64,000 nt of DNA. Source: Chroogloeocystis siderophila 5.2 s.c.1. GTDB lineage: Bacteria > Cyanobacteriota > Cyanobacteriia > Cyanobacteriales > Chroococcidiopsidaceae. The notes beneath the pieces were generated by a model that saw only the letters and a program-made list of their open reading frames with translations, was not told the DNA's origin and searched no databases. The position numbers and the translations under genes were made by a program. Positions 52,027 to 61,397 of this stretch are shown one piece after another; position 1 is the stretch's first letter; every line of letters begins with the position of its first letter. The stretch is taken from contig NZ_MRCC01000009.1 in the NCBI RefSeq assembly GCF_001904655.1, positions 162,565 to 226,564 of the forward strand, read 5' to 3'.

Positions 52027-53430
52027 TTATACTGCTTCACCACCAACAACAACATCGCGAATCCGCAAACTAGGACCACCACAACCTACAGGTAAACCAT
52101 TTTGCCCGCCTTTACCGCAACCGCCAGATTCATCCCAATAGAAATCATCACCGATCGCTTCAATATCTGCCAAAGTTTGAAACACATTACCCGATAACGT
52201 CACATCGCGTACAGGTTCGGCAATTTGCCCGTTGCGAATCATCCAAGCTTCACCGGCACTGAAGGTAAACATTTCACCGTTTGTCATTCCTCCTAGCCAG
52301 TTACGCGCATAAACTCCTTCTTTAATTCCAGTAAATAAGTCTGCTACAGAAGTCTTCCCTGGTTCAATCCAAGTATTCGTCATGCGCACAATTGGCGCAT
52401 AGTGGTAATTGAGGCACCTTGCATTACCCGTTGCAGTTTCCTCTAATTTGCCAGCCGTTTCGCGCGAGTGCAAGCGCCCAACTAATACGCCGTCTTTAAT
52501 TAGTTGCGTTGTTGTTGCAGGCGTACCTTCATCATCATAAAAATAACTTCCACGATGTCCCGCAGGTGCCGCACCATCAAAAATTTGCAATTCTTCAGGT
52601 CCAAATCTACGCCCAAGACTCATTGCTTCTAGCAAATCGGGATTTTCATAAGCCATGTCTGCTTCCGAAAGATGACCAAAGGCTTCGTGAACGAATAAAC
52701 CGCTGAGAATGGGATCGATAACGACGGTGTAAGTGTTACCTTTGACCGATGGTAGGGATAAAGCAGCGATCGCGCGTTGTGCTGCGCCAATGACTTGTTC
52801 GTCTAGACTTGTGAGATCTTCGTAGGCTTTGCGCGAACCTGTCGTTTCTCTTCCAGTTTGTACCGTATCGCCGTTTCTGGCGGTAGCTGCAAAGCGCATT
52901 TCCATATCTACCCAAGCTTGTTCGATGAGAGTCCCCTCGGAACTTGCGAGGACAATTCGTTGGGCGCTATCGCTGTAACGGACTGAAGTTGTGGTGATGC
53001 GCGAATCGATACTTTTGAGCATTTCGCTGTAGCGATCGCACAATGCTTTTTTTGTCGCTAAAGAAACGTCTCGCGGATCAGTACCACTTAAAGGAACAAA
53101 ACAGCTATCTTGTACAGGTTCCACATCAGCTAAGCGCGTTTCTTCATCACCGACGAGCCGCGCGGCTGAAACGGCTTCCTCGATTCTTTCCGTAATGGTT
53201 TCTAGCTGATTAAAGCTACTTAAACCCCAACCACCTTTGTAGCAAGCCCGCACTTGTCCGCCAATCGAAATTCCTTCGCTGAGGGTTTCTACCTTGTTGC
53301 CACGCAGTAAAATATCAGTACCTTCCGATTCTTCAAGGCGAATCATTAGATAATCAACACGGTGAGCATACCGCGCGATCAACTCGGTTAATAAATTTTG
53401 AGCATCAGCGAGTGGTGAGGGCATAGTCAA
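52027..53430 (-). CDS. tldD: TldD-type metalloprotease
   Basis: Zinc protease of the TldD/PmbA family, 467 residues. TldD with PmbA degrades unfolded small peptides such as CcdA and processes microcin-type peptides. The metal-binding H-E-x3-H is LFVHEAFGHLSEADM near residue 246, and the C-terminal region has SGGCGKGGQNGLPVGCGGPS. The VHEAFGH sequence identifies the TldD rather than the PmbA partner. PmbA is not within the window. It is nine bases upstream of (on this strand before) the broken Uma2 gene. Confidence 0.92.
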   Translation of the reverse strand: MTMPSPLADAQNLLTELIARYAHRVDYLMIRLEESEGTDILLRGNKVETLSEGISIGGQVRACYKGGWGLSSFNQLETITERIEEAVSAARLVGDEETRLADVEPVQDSCFVPLSGTDPRDVSLATKKALCDRYSEMLKSIDSRITTTSVRYSDSAQRIVLASSEGTLIEQAWVDMEMRFAATARNGDTVQTGRETTGSRKAYEDLTSLDEQVIGAAQRAIAALSLPSVKGNTYTVVIDPILSGLFVHEAFGHLSEADMAYENPDLLEAMSLGRRFGPEELQIFDGAAPAGHRGSYFYDDEGTPATTTQLIKDGVLVGRLHSRETAGKLEETATGNARCLNYHYAPIVRMTNTWIEPGKTSVADLFTGIKEGVYARNWLGGMTNGEMFTFSAGEAWMIRNGQIAEPVRDVTLSGNVFQTLADIEAIGDDFYWDESGGCGKGGQNGLPVGCGGPSLRIRDVVVGGEAV

Positions 53431-53666
53431 CAGCTTTTGACGAACTGCTTCTATTGTGCAATTAATTTGGGCAGTTAGTGCTATTTGTATATAGTAATTC
53501 TAGTTGAGTTGTCAGGTTTTCTTGGAAACGAACCAATAAGTACACCTAGTATGCAAAGGAAAGACTGAGAAAGAGTTTTTCAAAATAATTTAAAATTACT
53601 TCATTTATCTACTTGATTTATAATAGAAAATTATGAAATACTGCTATTTATTAGAGATTATATATA

Positions 53667-54043
53667 TACGAAGGTAGCGACGTTAGTGTGGTAGGTAAAT
53701 CAGGAGGTTGGTTGAGAATTACTTATCCCTACAATGGCTGGGTAAGTGGAAATATGATTGGTACAGATTGTCGTCAAGCGCTCCTACGAATTCTGGAGGT
53801 CGTTATCCATGCACAAGAACAGTTAGCCTGAATAGTAAAGGAATTTTGAGTACCATTAGACAAACACCTACTTGGGCCGAATTAACCAAACAAGAACGCA
53901 AAAGTATTAGAGAAAATATATGGTGGGACTATCTTAACGAGTATGGTTCTGAACCGTTAATATTAGATTTTTATACTTCTCGTGGATATCATATTGCGCA
54001 ATATAGTATTCGTTGTCGAGGGCGTTGTTTTCCAAAAGAATAA
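53667..54043 (+). pseudogene. Probable frameshifted SH3-domain protein gene
   Basis: Reading 53667-53831 in one frame gives YEGSDVSVVGKSGGWLRITY then PYNGWVSGNMIGTD, a recognisable bacterial SH3 repeat end (GGWLRI, GWVSG). In a second frame (open 53708-54043) LSSSAPTNSGGRYP and a longer C-terminal part follow: LSTIRQTPTWAELTKQERK to HIAQYSIRC. A frameshift near 53765 would join them into one protein. The upstream signal peptide is not found, so the 5' end is lost as well. An intact 111-residue gene in the second frame is the alternative. Confidence 0.42.
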
Positions 54044-54195
54044 TTTCAGCGATCGCACATACGCTGCTATGAATAAGTATAATTAATAAATCTTTTAAAT
54101 AGACGAGCTACTATCAAGTTGCGATCGCGCTGATTATTAAGCTTACAATACTCGCTGACGCTCTTGTACATATTAAGTGTGAGCGTGAGTGAGTC

Positions 54196-55815
54196 ATGTT
54201 ATTTAAATTACAAAAGCCAGGATTCAGATTATTGATTAGGGTGGCAATCGCATTTTTTGTGCTTAACCTCGTGTTAGGCTTGCATCGCTACTACAGCTTT
54301 TACGCGACGTTTGACCAAGGCATTTTTAATCAAGTATTTTGGAACAATCTTCACGGCAGATTTTTTCAAAGTTCGCTTTCCTCAAGTTTGTCTACGAATG
54401 TCGTGCATAGTGGCGAAATTCCCGAAGTTTACTATCACCGTTTAGGACAACACTTCACCCCAGCCTTACTGCTGTGGCTACCGATTTACGCCTTGTTTCC
54501 TTCGCCAGCGACTCTTACAGTTTTACAAGTGTCTTTTGTGACTGCGGCGGGTTTAGTGTTATATGCGCTAGCGCGACACTATATTGCACCACCAATCGCA
54601 GCAATGATTACTGCTAGCTTCTACGCCGCGAATGCAGTTTTAGGTCCAACGCAGTCGAATTTTCATGATATCAGCCAAATTCCTTTATTTGTCTTTGGGC
54701 TACTTCTAGCAATGGAAAAACGCTGGTGGTGGCTATTTTGGCTGCTTGCAGTTTTAACTTTAGCTGTGCGGGAAGATAGCGGGATTGTGTTATTTGGAGT
54801 TGGTTTTTATTTAATCGCTAGTAGACGCTATCCGCGCGTGGGACTTGCCGTGTGTGCGCTTGGTTGTGGTTATATTCTGGTACTAACCAATGCGATTATG
54901 CCTCTATTTTCACAAGATATTTCTCGCCGCTTCATGTTAGAACGATTTGGACAGTATGCAGATGGTCCAGAAGCTTCGACATTAGATATTATTTGGGGAA
55001 TGATTAGCAACCCCTGGCGGTTGATTGTTGAATTATTTACGCCGTTTTTTGGCACAATTAAATACTTAATCGGTCAATGGTTGCCGTTAGCGTTTGTACC
55101 TGCTATTGCGCCTGCATCGTGGGCGATCGCAGGGTTTCCGTTACTTAAATTATTCTTAGGTCAAGGACAATCAGTATTAGCGATCAACATTCGCTATGCA
55201 ATGACGGTTGTACCAGGTTTATTTTATGGCGCAATTCTTTGGTGGTCGAGACATCCTAGAAAGTTTAAACCTGTATTTCGTCGCTTTTGGGTAGCTTGTA
55301 TTTGTTTATCGTTGTTTTTCTCTTTTACTTCTAGCACTTCAAGTCTCAATCGCAGTTTTTACTTTTTATTACCTGATTCATTTAACCCTTGGGTTTATGT
55401 TTCGCTCCCGCAACAATGGCATCATGTCAGACAAATGCGATCGCTGCTTGCGCAAATTCCGGCTGATGCGAGCGTGTCTGCAACGACATATATCGTACCT
55501 CATCTTTCGAGTCGTCGCGAAATTCTCCGTTGGCCTATGCTACAACTACGTAACGATGCGCGAGAAGTGATTGAGATGGAGTATGCGATCGCAGATTTAT
55601 GGCAATTACAGCAGTATCAAGCCGCGTTTGACGAAGAACGGCAATTATTACAAACTAGCATCGCGGCGATCGATCAACTTACCAGTAACCAGCAATACGG
55701 AGTTATTGGTTTTCAAGATGGTGTCATTTTGATGCAACGCGGTGTAGTTTCGCTACCTCAAGCCGTAACAGCGTGGTTAACCTTCCGACAACAAATCGTC
55801 AAAACTATGATTTGA
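54196..55815 (+). CDS. DUF2079 membrane protein
   Basis: Multi-pass membrane protein of 539 residues with about ten helices. The N-terminus carries the family signature FYATFDQGIFNQVFWN near residue 35 and YYHRLGQHFTPALLLWLPIY near residue 80, which resemble GT-C type proteins with an acidic periplasmic loop. The C-terminal 130 residues are soluble and would face the periplasm. DUF2079 proteins are widespread in cyanobacteria and their function is not established; a lipid-linked sugar transferase role is possible from the fold. The gene is alone on its strand here. Confidence 0.87.
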   Translation: MLFKLQKPGFRLLIRVAIAFFVLNLVLGLHRYYSFYATFDQGIFNQVFWNNLHGRFFQSSLSSSLSTNVVHSGEIPEVYYHRLGQHFTPALLLWLPIYALFPSPATLTVLQVSFVTAAGLVLYALARHYIAPPIAAMITASFYAANAVLGPTQSNFHDISQIPLFVFGLLLAMEKRWWWLFWLLAVLTLAVREDSGIVLFGVGFYLIASRRYPRVGLAVCALGCGYILVLTNAIMPLFSQDISRRFMLERFGQYADGPEASTLDIIWGMISNPWRLIVELFTPFFGTIKYLIGQWLPLAFVPAIAPASWAIAGFPLLKLFLGQGQSVLAINIRYAMTVVPGLFYGAILWWSRHPRKFKPVFRRFWVACICLSLFFSFTSSTSSLNRSFYFLLPDSFNPWVYVSLPQQWHHVRQMRSLLAQIPADASVSATTYIVPHLSSRREILRWPMLQLRNDAREVIEMEYAIADLWQLQQYQAAFDEERQLLQTSIAAIDQLTSNQQYGVIGFQDGVILMQRGVVSLPQAVTAWLTFRQQIVKTMI

Positions 55816-56085
55816 AGTTGATATCTTTGAATAATGGTAGTAACTTATGGCTTATTGCTACCCATGACCAATTACCAGTCTTCATCAACAATCCTAACGC
55901 TTACGTTTAAAGTCTGTCTCAGGGAAGAAAAATACTTATATCTATTGACAGATAATTGGATATACCGTCGTTGGACTGAACTCAGTTATTAGCCAAATTA
56001 ATTAATAGCGCTGACTTAGAAATATTACGCTGGAATTTAACAGCTTCGCAGGAGATTCATCGCAGAAACGGTTAGAAGGAAGAAT

Positions 56086-56586
56086 ATGGCATTGGAAAGT
56101 GGATTTCTACCTGACGAAGCGCATTCACTGTCGCAGATGGAGATGTTAAATGCAGATTACTACAAACGTTACTTAGAAGTAGTCTGCAACAACGCTACGC
56201 TTGCGATCTTCATCATGGACGATCCGTTCCTCGTGTATCTTACAATTGCAAGGCGTGCGCGTTCTCGTCGTAGACGATGAAGTTGATATGCAAGAGTTGA
56301 TGCTAGCAATCTTAGAACAGTATGGAGCCGAAGTGCGTGTCGCTGCATCCGCCGCTGAGGCATTGCTGCTGGATGCGTTCCAGCCGGATATCTTCATTAG
56401 CGATATTGGTATGCCAGGTGTTGACGGCTATATGCTGATGCGACAAATTAGGCAGCGATCGCGCTTACCGCCTATGCCGGAGAGTATGACCAACAACAAG
56501 CACTCACCGCTGGATTTCAGAATCATCTTGCCAAGCCTGTCGAACTAGAAAAGTTAGTATAAGCGATCGCCAACTTAATCAAATAA
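56086..56586 (+). pseudogene. Collapsed hybrid sensor histidine kinase (PAS start joined to receiver domain)
   Basis: The ATG at 56086 has GAAGGAAG upstream and opens with QMEMLNADYYKRYLEVVCNN then ATLAIFIMD, the usual start of a PAS-containing kinase. Within 60 bases, in another frame, the end of a kinase appears: LQGVRVLVVDDEVDMQELM and then FISDIGMPGVDGYMLMRQI, a receiver domain with its phospho-Asp. The receiver breaks again near 56455, where [19 protein letters not shown] and [12 protein letters not shown] continue in a third frame, and a TAA at 56560-56562 precedes AIANLIK. The whole kinase core is missing. Internal deletion, two frame changes and one stop show advanced decay. Confidence 0.85.
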
Positions 56587-56791
56587 ATTGGTAATGGGGT
56601 AATTGCGAAGTCTGACAACTAACTACCAATTACCATTAAGTATGAGAATCTTAACATTTTGCAGAGCTAATACATCACTATACTGTTAAGATACATTAAG
56701 ATTTCCGTAATTCCACGAATTAAATTTATAAATATATGTCTTTAGATAGTTGTATATATCTTGAAATAATAAACTGGTGGGATTGAGGTAG

Positions 56792-57979
56792 ATGAAAATT
56801 CTCGTTTTGACTTGGGAGTTTCCACCTCGAATTGTTGGGGGAATTGCCCGCCACGTAGCGGAGTTGTATCCAGAACTCGTCAAGCTAGGGCATGAAATTC
56901 ATTTAATGACAGTAGAATTTGGGCAAGCACCTTTGTACGAAGTTGTAGACGGAATTCACGTACATCGCGTACCTGTAGCACCAGCCAACGACTTTTTTCA
57001 CTGGGTTGTCAATTTTAACGAAAGTATGGGGCATCACGGCGCAAAGTTGATGCTCGAAGACGGTCCTTTTGATATTATCCACGCACATGACTGGTTAGTG
57101 GGAGATGCAGCGATCGCGCTCAAGCATAACTTCAAAGTCCCCCTCGTCGCCACAATTCATGCAACCGAACATGGTCGTCACAACGGTATTCATAACGATA
57201 TCCAGCAGTATATCGACGGTAAAGAAAAGCTATTAGCTTACAACGCTTGGCGAGTGATTGTGTGTACCGACTATATGCGTCGAGAAGTTGAAGGGGCGCT
57301 ACAAACTCCCTGGAACAAAATTGATGTTATTTATAACGGTATTCGCCCTGAGAAAAAGCGTCGTCAAGATTTTGATGCGATCAACTTTCGCCGCCAGTTT
57401 GCCGAAGATGGTGAAAGTATCGTTTACTATGTAGGACGCATGACTTACGAAAAAGGTGTGTCAGTTTTACTGAATGCGGCTCCCAAAGTGTTGTGGGAAA
57501 TGGGCGGTCGTGTTAAGTTTGTCATGATTGGTGGTGGTAACGTTGACCACTTAAAGCGCCAAGCGTGGGATTTAGGCATCTGGGATAAGTGCTACTTCAC
57601 AGGGTTTATGAGTGATGAACCACTCGATAAATTTCAGACGATCGCAGACTGTGCGGTATTTCCCAGCCTGTATGAACCTTTTGGCATTGTCGCCCTTGAA
57701 AGCTTTGCCGCACGCGTTCCCGTTGTAGTTTCTGATACAGGTGGTTTACCCGAAGTCGTCCAGCACACCAAAACAGGTATCGTTACTTGGACAAATAATC
57801 CAGACTCACTGGCTTGGGGAATTTTGGAAGTCTTAAAAAATCCTGGTTATAAGCAGTGGTTAATTGATAATGCCTACGAAGATTTAGAGCGGCGCTTTAA
57901 TTGGTATAAACTAGCACAACAAACTGAGAATGTCTACACTCAGGTAATGCAAGAGCGATCACGCGTTGTTTGGCTGTAA
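56792..57979 (+). CDS. Glycosyltransferase family 4 (glycogen synthase-like)
   Basis: GT-B glycosyltransferase of 395 residues. The first domain begins LVLTWEFPPRIVGGIARHV, with the Gly-rich donor loop used by GT4/GT5 enzymes, and has IIHAHDWLVGDAAIALKH near residue 94. The second domain starts IVYYVGRMTYEKGVSVLL near residue 210 and has the donor motif SLYEPFGIVALESFAARVPV near residue 290 with both Glu residues. The sequence resembles GT4 enzymes of alpha-glucan metabolism but is not a clear GlgA, so the product is open. It stands apart from the polysaccharide locus at the window start. Confidence 0.87.
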   Translation: MKILVLTWEFPPRIVGGIARHVAELYPELVKLGHEIHLMTVEFGQAPLYEVVDGIHVHRVPVAPANDFFHWVVNFNESMGHHGAKLMLEDGPFDIIHAHDWLVGDAAIALKHNFKVPLVATIHATEHGRHNGIHNDIQQYIDGKEKLLAYNAWRVIVCTDYMRREVEGALQTPWNKIDVIYNGIRPEKKRRQDFDAINFRRQFAEDGESIVYYVGRMTYEKGVSVLLNAAPKVLWEMGGRVKFVMIGGGNVDHLKRQAWDLGIWDKCYFTGFMSDEPLDKFQTIADCAVFPSLYEPFGIVALESFAARVPVVVSDTGGLPEVVQHTKTGIVTWTNNPDSLAWGILEVLKNPGYKQWLIDNAYEDLERRFNWYKLAQQTENVYTQVMQERSRVVWL

Positions 57980-58186
57980 AGTTTTCCATGCGCAATGCTA
58001 ATGAATGCCTAGTAGCTAAAATCATAGACACACGCCAGCAATTGAGAAGTTTAAGGTATCACAAGGCAAGGATACGCAAAATTGCGCGAAATGAGTTTTA
58101 TTTGTCGAGATCTCATCTGTCTATTGAGGGAGACTTAATGAGAAAATGACTGGCAAAGTAAAAATAAGTATTTCAGAACCTAACAG

Positions 58187-58729
58187 ATGAGCCTACGTTT
58201 TTGGTTGCAGCGTCTAGTGTTATTTTTATTGGTAAGCTTCAGTGTGATGCTTTTCAGTACCACTGCACTTGCTGCTGATCGGGTTGTTCTTAAGTACCGC
58301 ATCTTTTCAGAATCAATTTCTGTTAAGGATCTATCTAATTTAGCTGCAACTGGTGAAGCCTCAATGTTACTGCAAGCTAACTTAGCTTTGGCGCAGCAAG
58401 ATAAAGAAGTTATGCGTCGCTATTTGTCAACTCCCATAAAAATTAACCCAGTTTTGTTAGAACGCTTGCTAGATAGTCCGATTGGGAGCGTTGCACTCGA
58501 TAAAATAAGTCAAGCGGTTCATGCACCCTCTGATCAAGACGATCGACAAGCTTTGTACTCTGCTTTAATGAATTCTATGCGTTCCGATGGTAATCTTAGT
58601 TTGATAAATATAATTCAAAACTATCCAACCACTATAGTACAGGTGGAAGGAGACAAGCTAGAGAGTGCTTACCGTCAACTCAGTGAAATAGAAGGGCGCC
58701 TGCGGAACCTCCGAGATAAACTTTCTTAA
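58187..58729 (+). CDS. Stand-alone DUF1400 protein, exported
   Basis: Secreted protein of 180 residues with a signal peptide (LVLFLLVSFSVMLFSTTALA, cleavage near residue 29) and mature start ADRVVLKYRIFSESISVKDL, the DUF1400 signature. The domain covers nearly the whole mature chain. In the DUF1400-hydrolase fusion at 13596 the same domain precedes a hydrolase; here it stands alone. DUF1400 function is unknown. No clear ribosome site precedes the ATG. Confidence 0.82.
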   Translation: MSLRFWLQRLVLFLLVSFSVMLFSTTALAADRVVLKYRIFSESISVKDLSNLAATGEASMLLQANLALAQQDKEVMRRYLSTPIKINPVLLERLLDSPIGSVALDKISQAVHAPSDQDDRQALYSALMNSMRSDGNLSLINIIQNYPTTIVQVEGDKLESAYRQLSEIEGRLRNLRDKLS

Positions 58730-58792
58730 TGAGAAGGAAATGTCTCTTTCCTTAGCGATCGCCCAACTACAAGCATGTCCCGTTTTTTTGTT

Positions 58793-60013
58793 CTAAAACT
58801 GGTAGGAAACTCCAATTGAAACCACTGGATATACGCCAAGCCAGCTTACGTTATCTTCAATTTGCTGTTCTTCTTGTGCGATCGCCTCTTCTAACAAGTT
58901 ATTCAATACTGGAATTCCTGTAATAATATCTACACCAGGACCTGTGGCTTGCAAATCAGCTTGCGGCGAACCTGCGAATAAAACGCCTAAATCGATATTA
59001 AAGCTAAAATCACTACCACGCCTGACAGGATTACCATAACCAATGCCGATATAAGGTGCGATAGTATTAGGAAATGTTAGCGAACCTTCGAGTTGACCAA
59101 CGGCAGCTAGTGGAAATTCAAAACCACCAATTTCTAATACTTCTGTGGGGCGTGCGATCGCATCCACTCGATTATTTTGATATACTAAGCCGCCAGTCAT
59201 CCGAAAACCACTGCTACTTGAAGGAAACCAATCAAGCATTCCAGTTGCGTTTAATAGTTGCACATCTCCGTCGTACTCAATTTGATTTTGTGTAAATCCG
59301 GCACTAAATCCTAAGTAATTGAATCCTATTCTGCCATTAAAATTAGGCGAAATCGCCCCAATTCCTTCAACACCAACGCCTAAATTACTCGCTTTAGCCG
59401 CAAAAGCAAAACCGCTGCGTGTAGGATTTTCTGGTGCAAGCGCTAGTCTTTCTAATAGACGTGTTTCCAGGCTTTCCCTTTCTGATTGCGATAGCTGTTG
59501 TTGATTTTGCTGTTCAGACGTTGATTGATAATTAATACAACGTGAATTCAGCGGAAAGGTACGACAGAGTGTTTCCAAATCAACTTCACTTACTAATAGC
59601 TGCTTTTCCAAACTACTTTCTGCTAATAAATCTGCTGCATTCTGAGAAACTTCTATTTGTTGAAAGTTGCTGTTAAGTGTATCCTGCTTATGTTCATTTA
59701 TATCGTTGTAATTAAAATTTGCTAATTTGTTTGTGTCTAGTGTCGTCGATACATTCTTATGAATAATCTGATTTGTAAAATTTGTTGTCCCTGTTTCGAA
59801 TTTATAAGTTTGAAAGTTTTGTAATCTCCAGTTATTGGGAAAATTTTTATTTTGTATTAGTTGTAAGCGATCGCCAGCTTCGATCTCTGCTATTTTCTCT
59901 GTATTTATACTGTTTTCAGCTAGTATTTTTTGCGGTAGGGCAGCAACAAAAAAGAATGCTAAGCCGCTAGCTATCAAGACTTTGAGTTTTGCTACATTGC
60001 AATTATCTACCAT
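58793..60013 (-). CDS. Outer-membrane beta-barrel protein
   Basis: Exported protein of 406 residues. A signal peptide (VLIASGLAFFFVAALPQKILA) is followed by a low-complexity polar region rich in Asn/Gln (to about residue 185) and then a barrel-like domain with alternating strands (RIGFNYLGFSAGFTQNQIEY, TAPYIGIGYGNPVRRGSDF-like segments, FNIDLGVLFAGSPQADLQ). It ends YPVVSIGVSYQF; a terminal Phe with alternating hydrophobics is typical of outer-membrane proteins. TGGAG lies seven bases upstream of the ATG. Function unknown. Convergent with the DUF1400 gene. Confidence 0.78.
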   Translation of the reverse strand: MVDNCNVAKLKVLIASGLAFFFVAALPQKILAENSINTEKIAEIEAGDRLQLIQNKNFPNNWRLQNFQTYKFETGTTNFTNQIIHKNVSTTLDTNKLANFNYNDINEHKQDTLNSNFQQIEVSQNAADLLAESSLEKQLLVSEVDLETLCRTFPLNSRCINYQSTSEQQNQQQLSQSERESLETRLLERLALAPENPTRSGFAFAAKASNLGVGVEGIGAISPNFNGRIGFNYLGFSAGFTQNQIEYDGDVQLLNATGMLDWFPSSSSGFRMTGGLVYQNNRVDAIARPTEVLEIGGFEFPLAAVGQLEGSLTFPNTIAPYIGIGYGNPVRRGSDFSFNIDLGVLFAGSPQADLQATGPGVDIITGIPVLNNLLEEAIAQEEQQIEDNVSWLGVYPVVSIGVSYQF

Positions 60014-60308
60014 TTTTATACTCCACTATACTAAATACTTTTTAACTGATATTATTTTTTAGCTCATCTATCATAGTGAATACTACTGAGAAATTACTGA
60101 AAATAGCACCTGCTAAATCAGTAAGTATTTCACTTTAGATAAAAATTAGAGCTATTATTCTTTAAGCGTATTGTTTATATAGTATTTCTATTTGAGTATT
60201 GTTCTTTACTCTTGCTATTAGCCAAGAGAGTATTATATTTATAGACCATACAAGCAATCAATTTTACTCAGACGATTAACCTGGAATTAATGTATTAGAA
60301 ATACTTAC

Positions 60309-61055
60309 CTATTTTGCATTATTTAATGTCTGACGCATTAAGATTTCATTTGTAAATTTATCTTCCAGCAGCCGCCCTTCATAAACAAGTGTTACTTTAT
60401 CTTGATGAAACACCCAAGGAGAGACTTTTATAATGTCATTGCCTACAGGAGTTAAAGTTATTGTAGTTTCACCTAACGCTGTAGGAATGTGGTGAAAATG
60501 CCTTGATTCATCTAGCCCCATACACAACGCTAACGAAAGTGTATCCCAGATAGCTACTAAAGAACGATTACGTTGAATATTTTCTGGAGTTGCATACGCT
60601 GCATAATACGAATCTTGCTCTAAATTAGCGATTAACTGTTCTTGAAAAGCATATTCTTGGTCTAAATAGGCTTGAACTAAGCGAGAAGATTCTAAAGTCT
60701 TTTGCCAATTGCGAAAGCGCTCAAATAATCCTGTACCATGCAGTGAGACGAGGAGTGTTGCATATCTTCCAAATGGTAACGCTAGGTGTTTTGCACCTGA
60801 CCAAATGTTTGTATGTATTGCTGTTGGTAATTCCATAAAGTTGTAGGGGTAGCCTGTTTTGGTATTTAAAGTAGGTGCAGTTTCCCAAACTACCCAGCCG
60901 ATATCATGCTGTTCAGCACCAAGACAAACTTCTTCTCTAGGCACAAATAAGCCGAATTGTTCATTTCCCCATACTCTTGCTATACAACCCGCGACCCAAG
61001 AGTGTGTAGGTTGAGTGATGACAACAAGTCCGGCTGATTCCTGGCGATGTAGCAT
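60309..61055 (-). CDS. DUF3891 family protein
   Basis: Soluble protein of 248 residues. PTHSWVAGCIARVWGNEQF near residue 16 and AEQHDIGWVVWE near residue 47 hold conserved His and Asp residues that resemble a metal site, possibly of the HD type, which is a guess. LHGTGLFERFRNW near residue 104 is also typical of DUF3891. The start ATG at 61055 is preceded by GGAG at six bases; a TTG four codons earlier is less likely. No function is known. Confidence 0.82.
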   Translation of the reverse strand: MLHRQESAGLVVITQPTHSWVAGCIARVWGNEQFGLFVPREEVCLGAEQHDIGWVVWETAPTLNTKTGYPYNFMELPTAIHTNIWSGAKHLALPFGRYATLLVSLHGTGLFERFRNWQKTLESSRLVQAYLDQEYAFQEQLIANLEQDSYYAAYATPENIQRNRSLVAIWDTLSLALCMGLDESRHFHHIPTALGETTITLTPVGNDIIKVSPWVFHQDKVTLVYEGRLLEDKFTNEILMRQTLNNAK

Positions 61056-61397
61056 GATGCGCTCCAAGGAGTTAATAATAAACTTATTGTCTAACTAAAT
61101 AATTGGAATATTTGTAATTTTCTATTTTAATTTAACTTAGTATTGCTATTAATTTTATTAACTGAGAAATTCATAAACTGATAGTATCCCTTCAAGGAAA
61201 GATAATATTATTTTTATGGATACGTTCAACAATTTAAACGATGATTTCTTATTGTTAAAACTTCAGACTCATACTTTGATGAGTACAAAAAATACAGCAA
61301 GATACTCCCAATTCTTTGCAGATATATATTACAATTTGTAAAGGAAAGGGATTAACCTTGAAGCGATCGCCATCCACTCCTACTTATAGCAACTCTT
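61056..61397. other. AT-rich divergent spacer
   Basis: Very AT-rich region between divergent genes. A 41-codon frame at 61216-61341 has AAGGAAAG but 17 bases upstream of its ATG, so it is not called. Promoters of the DUF3891 gene and of the methyltransferase gene should lie here; nothing specific could be identified. Confidence 0.5.

Noticed and set aside
61216..61341. 41-codon frame MDTFNNLNDDFLLLKLQ... before the methyltransferase gene
   Set aside because: The AAGGAAAG is 17 bases from the ATG, base composition equals the AT-rich spacer, and nothing is recognised.
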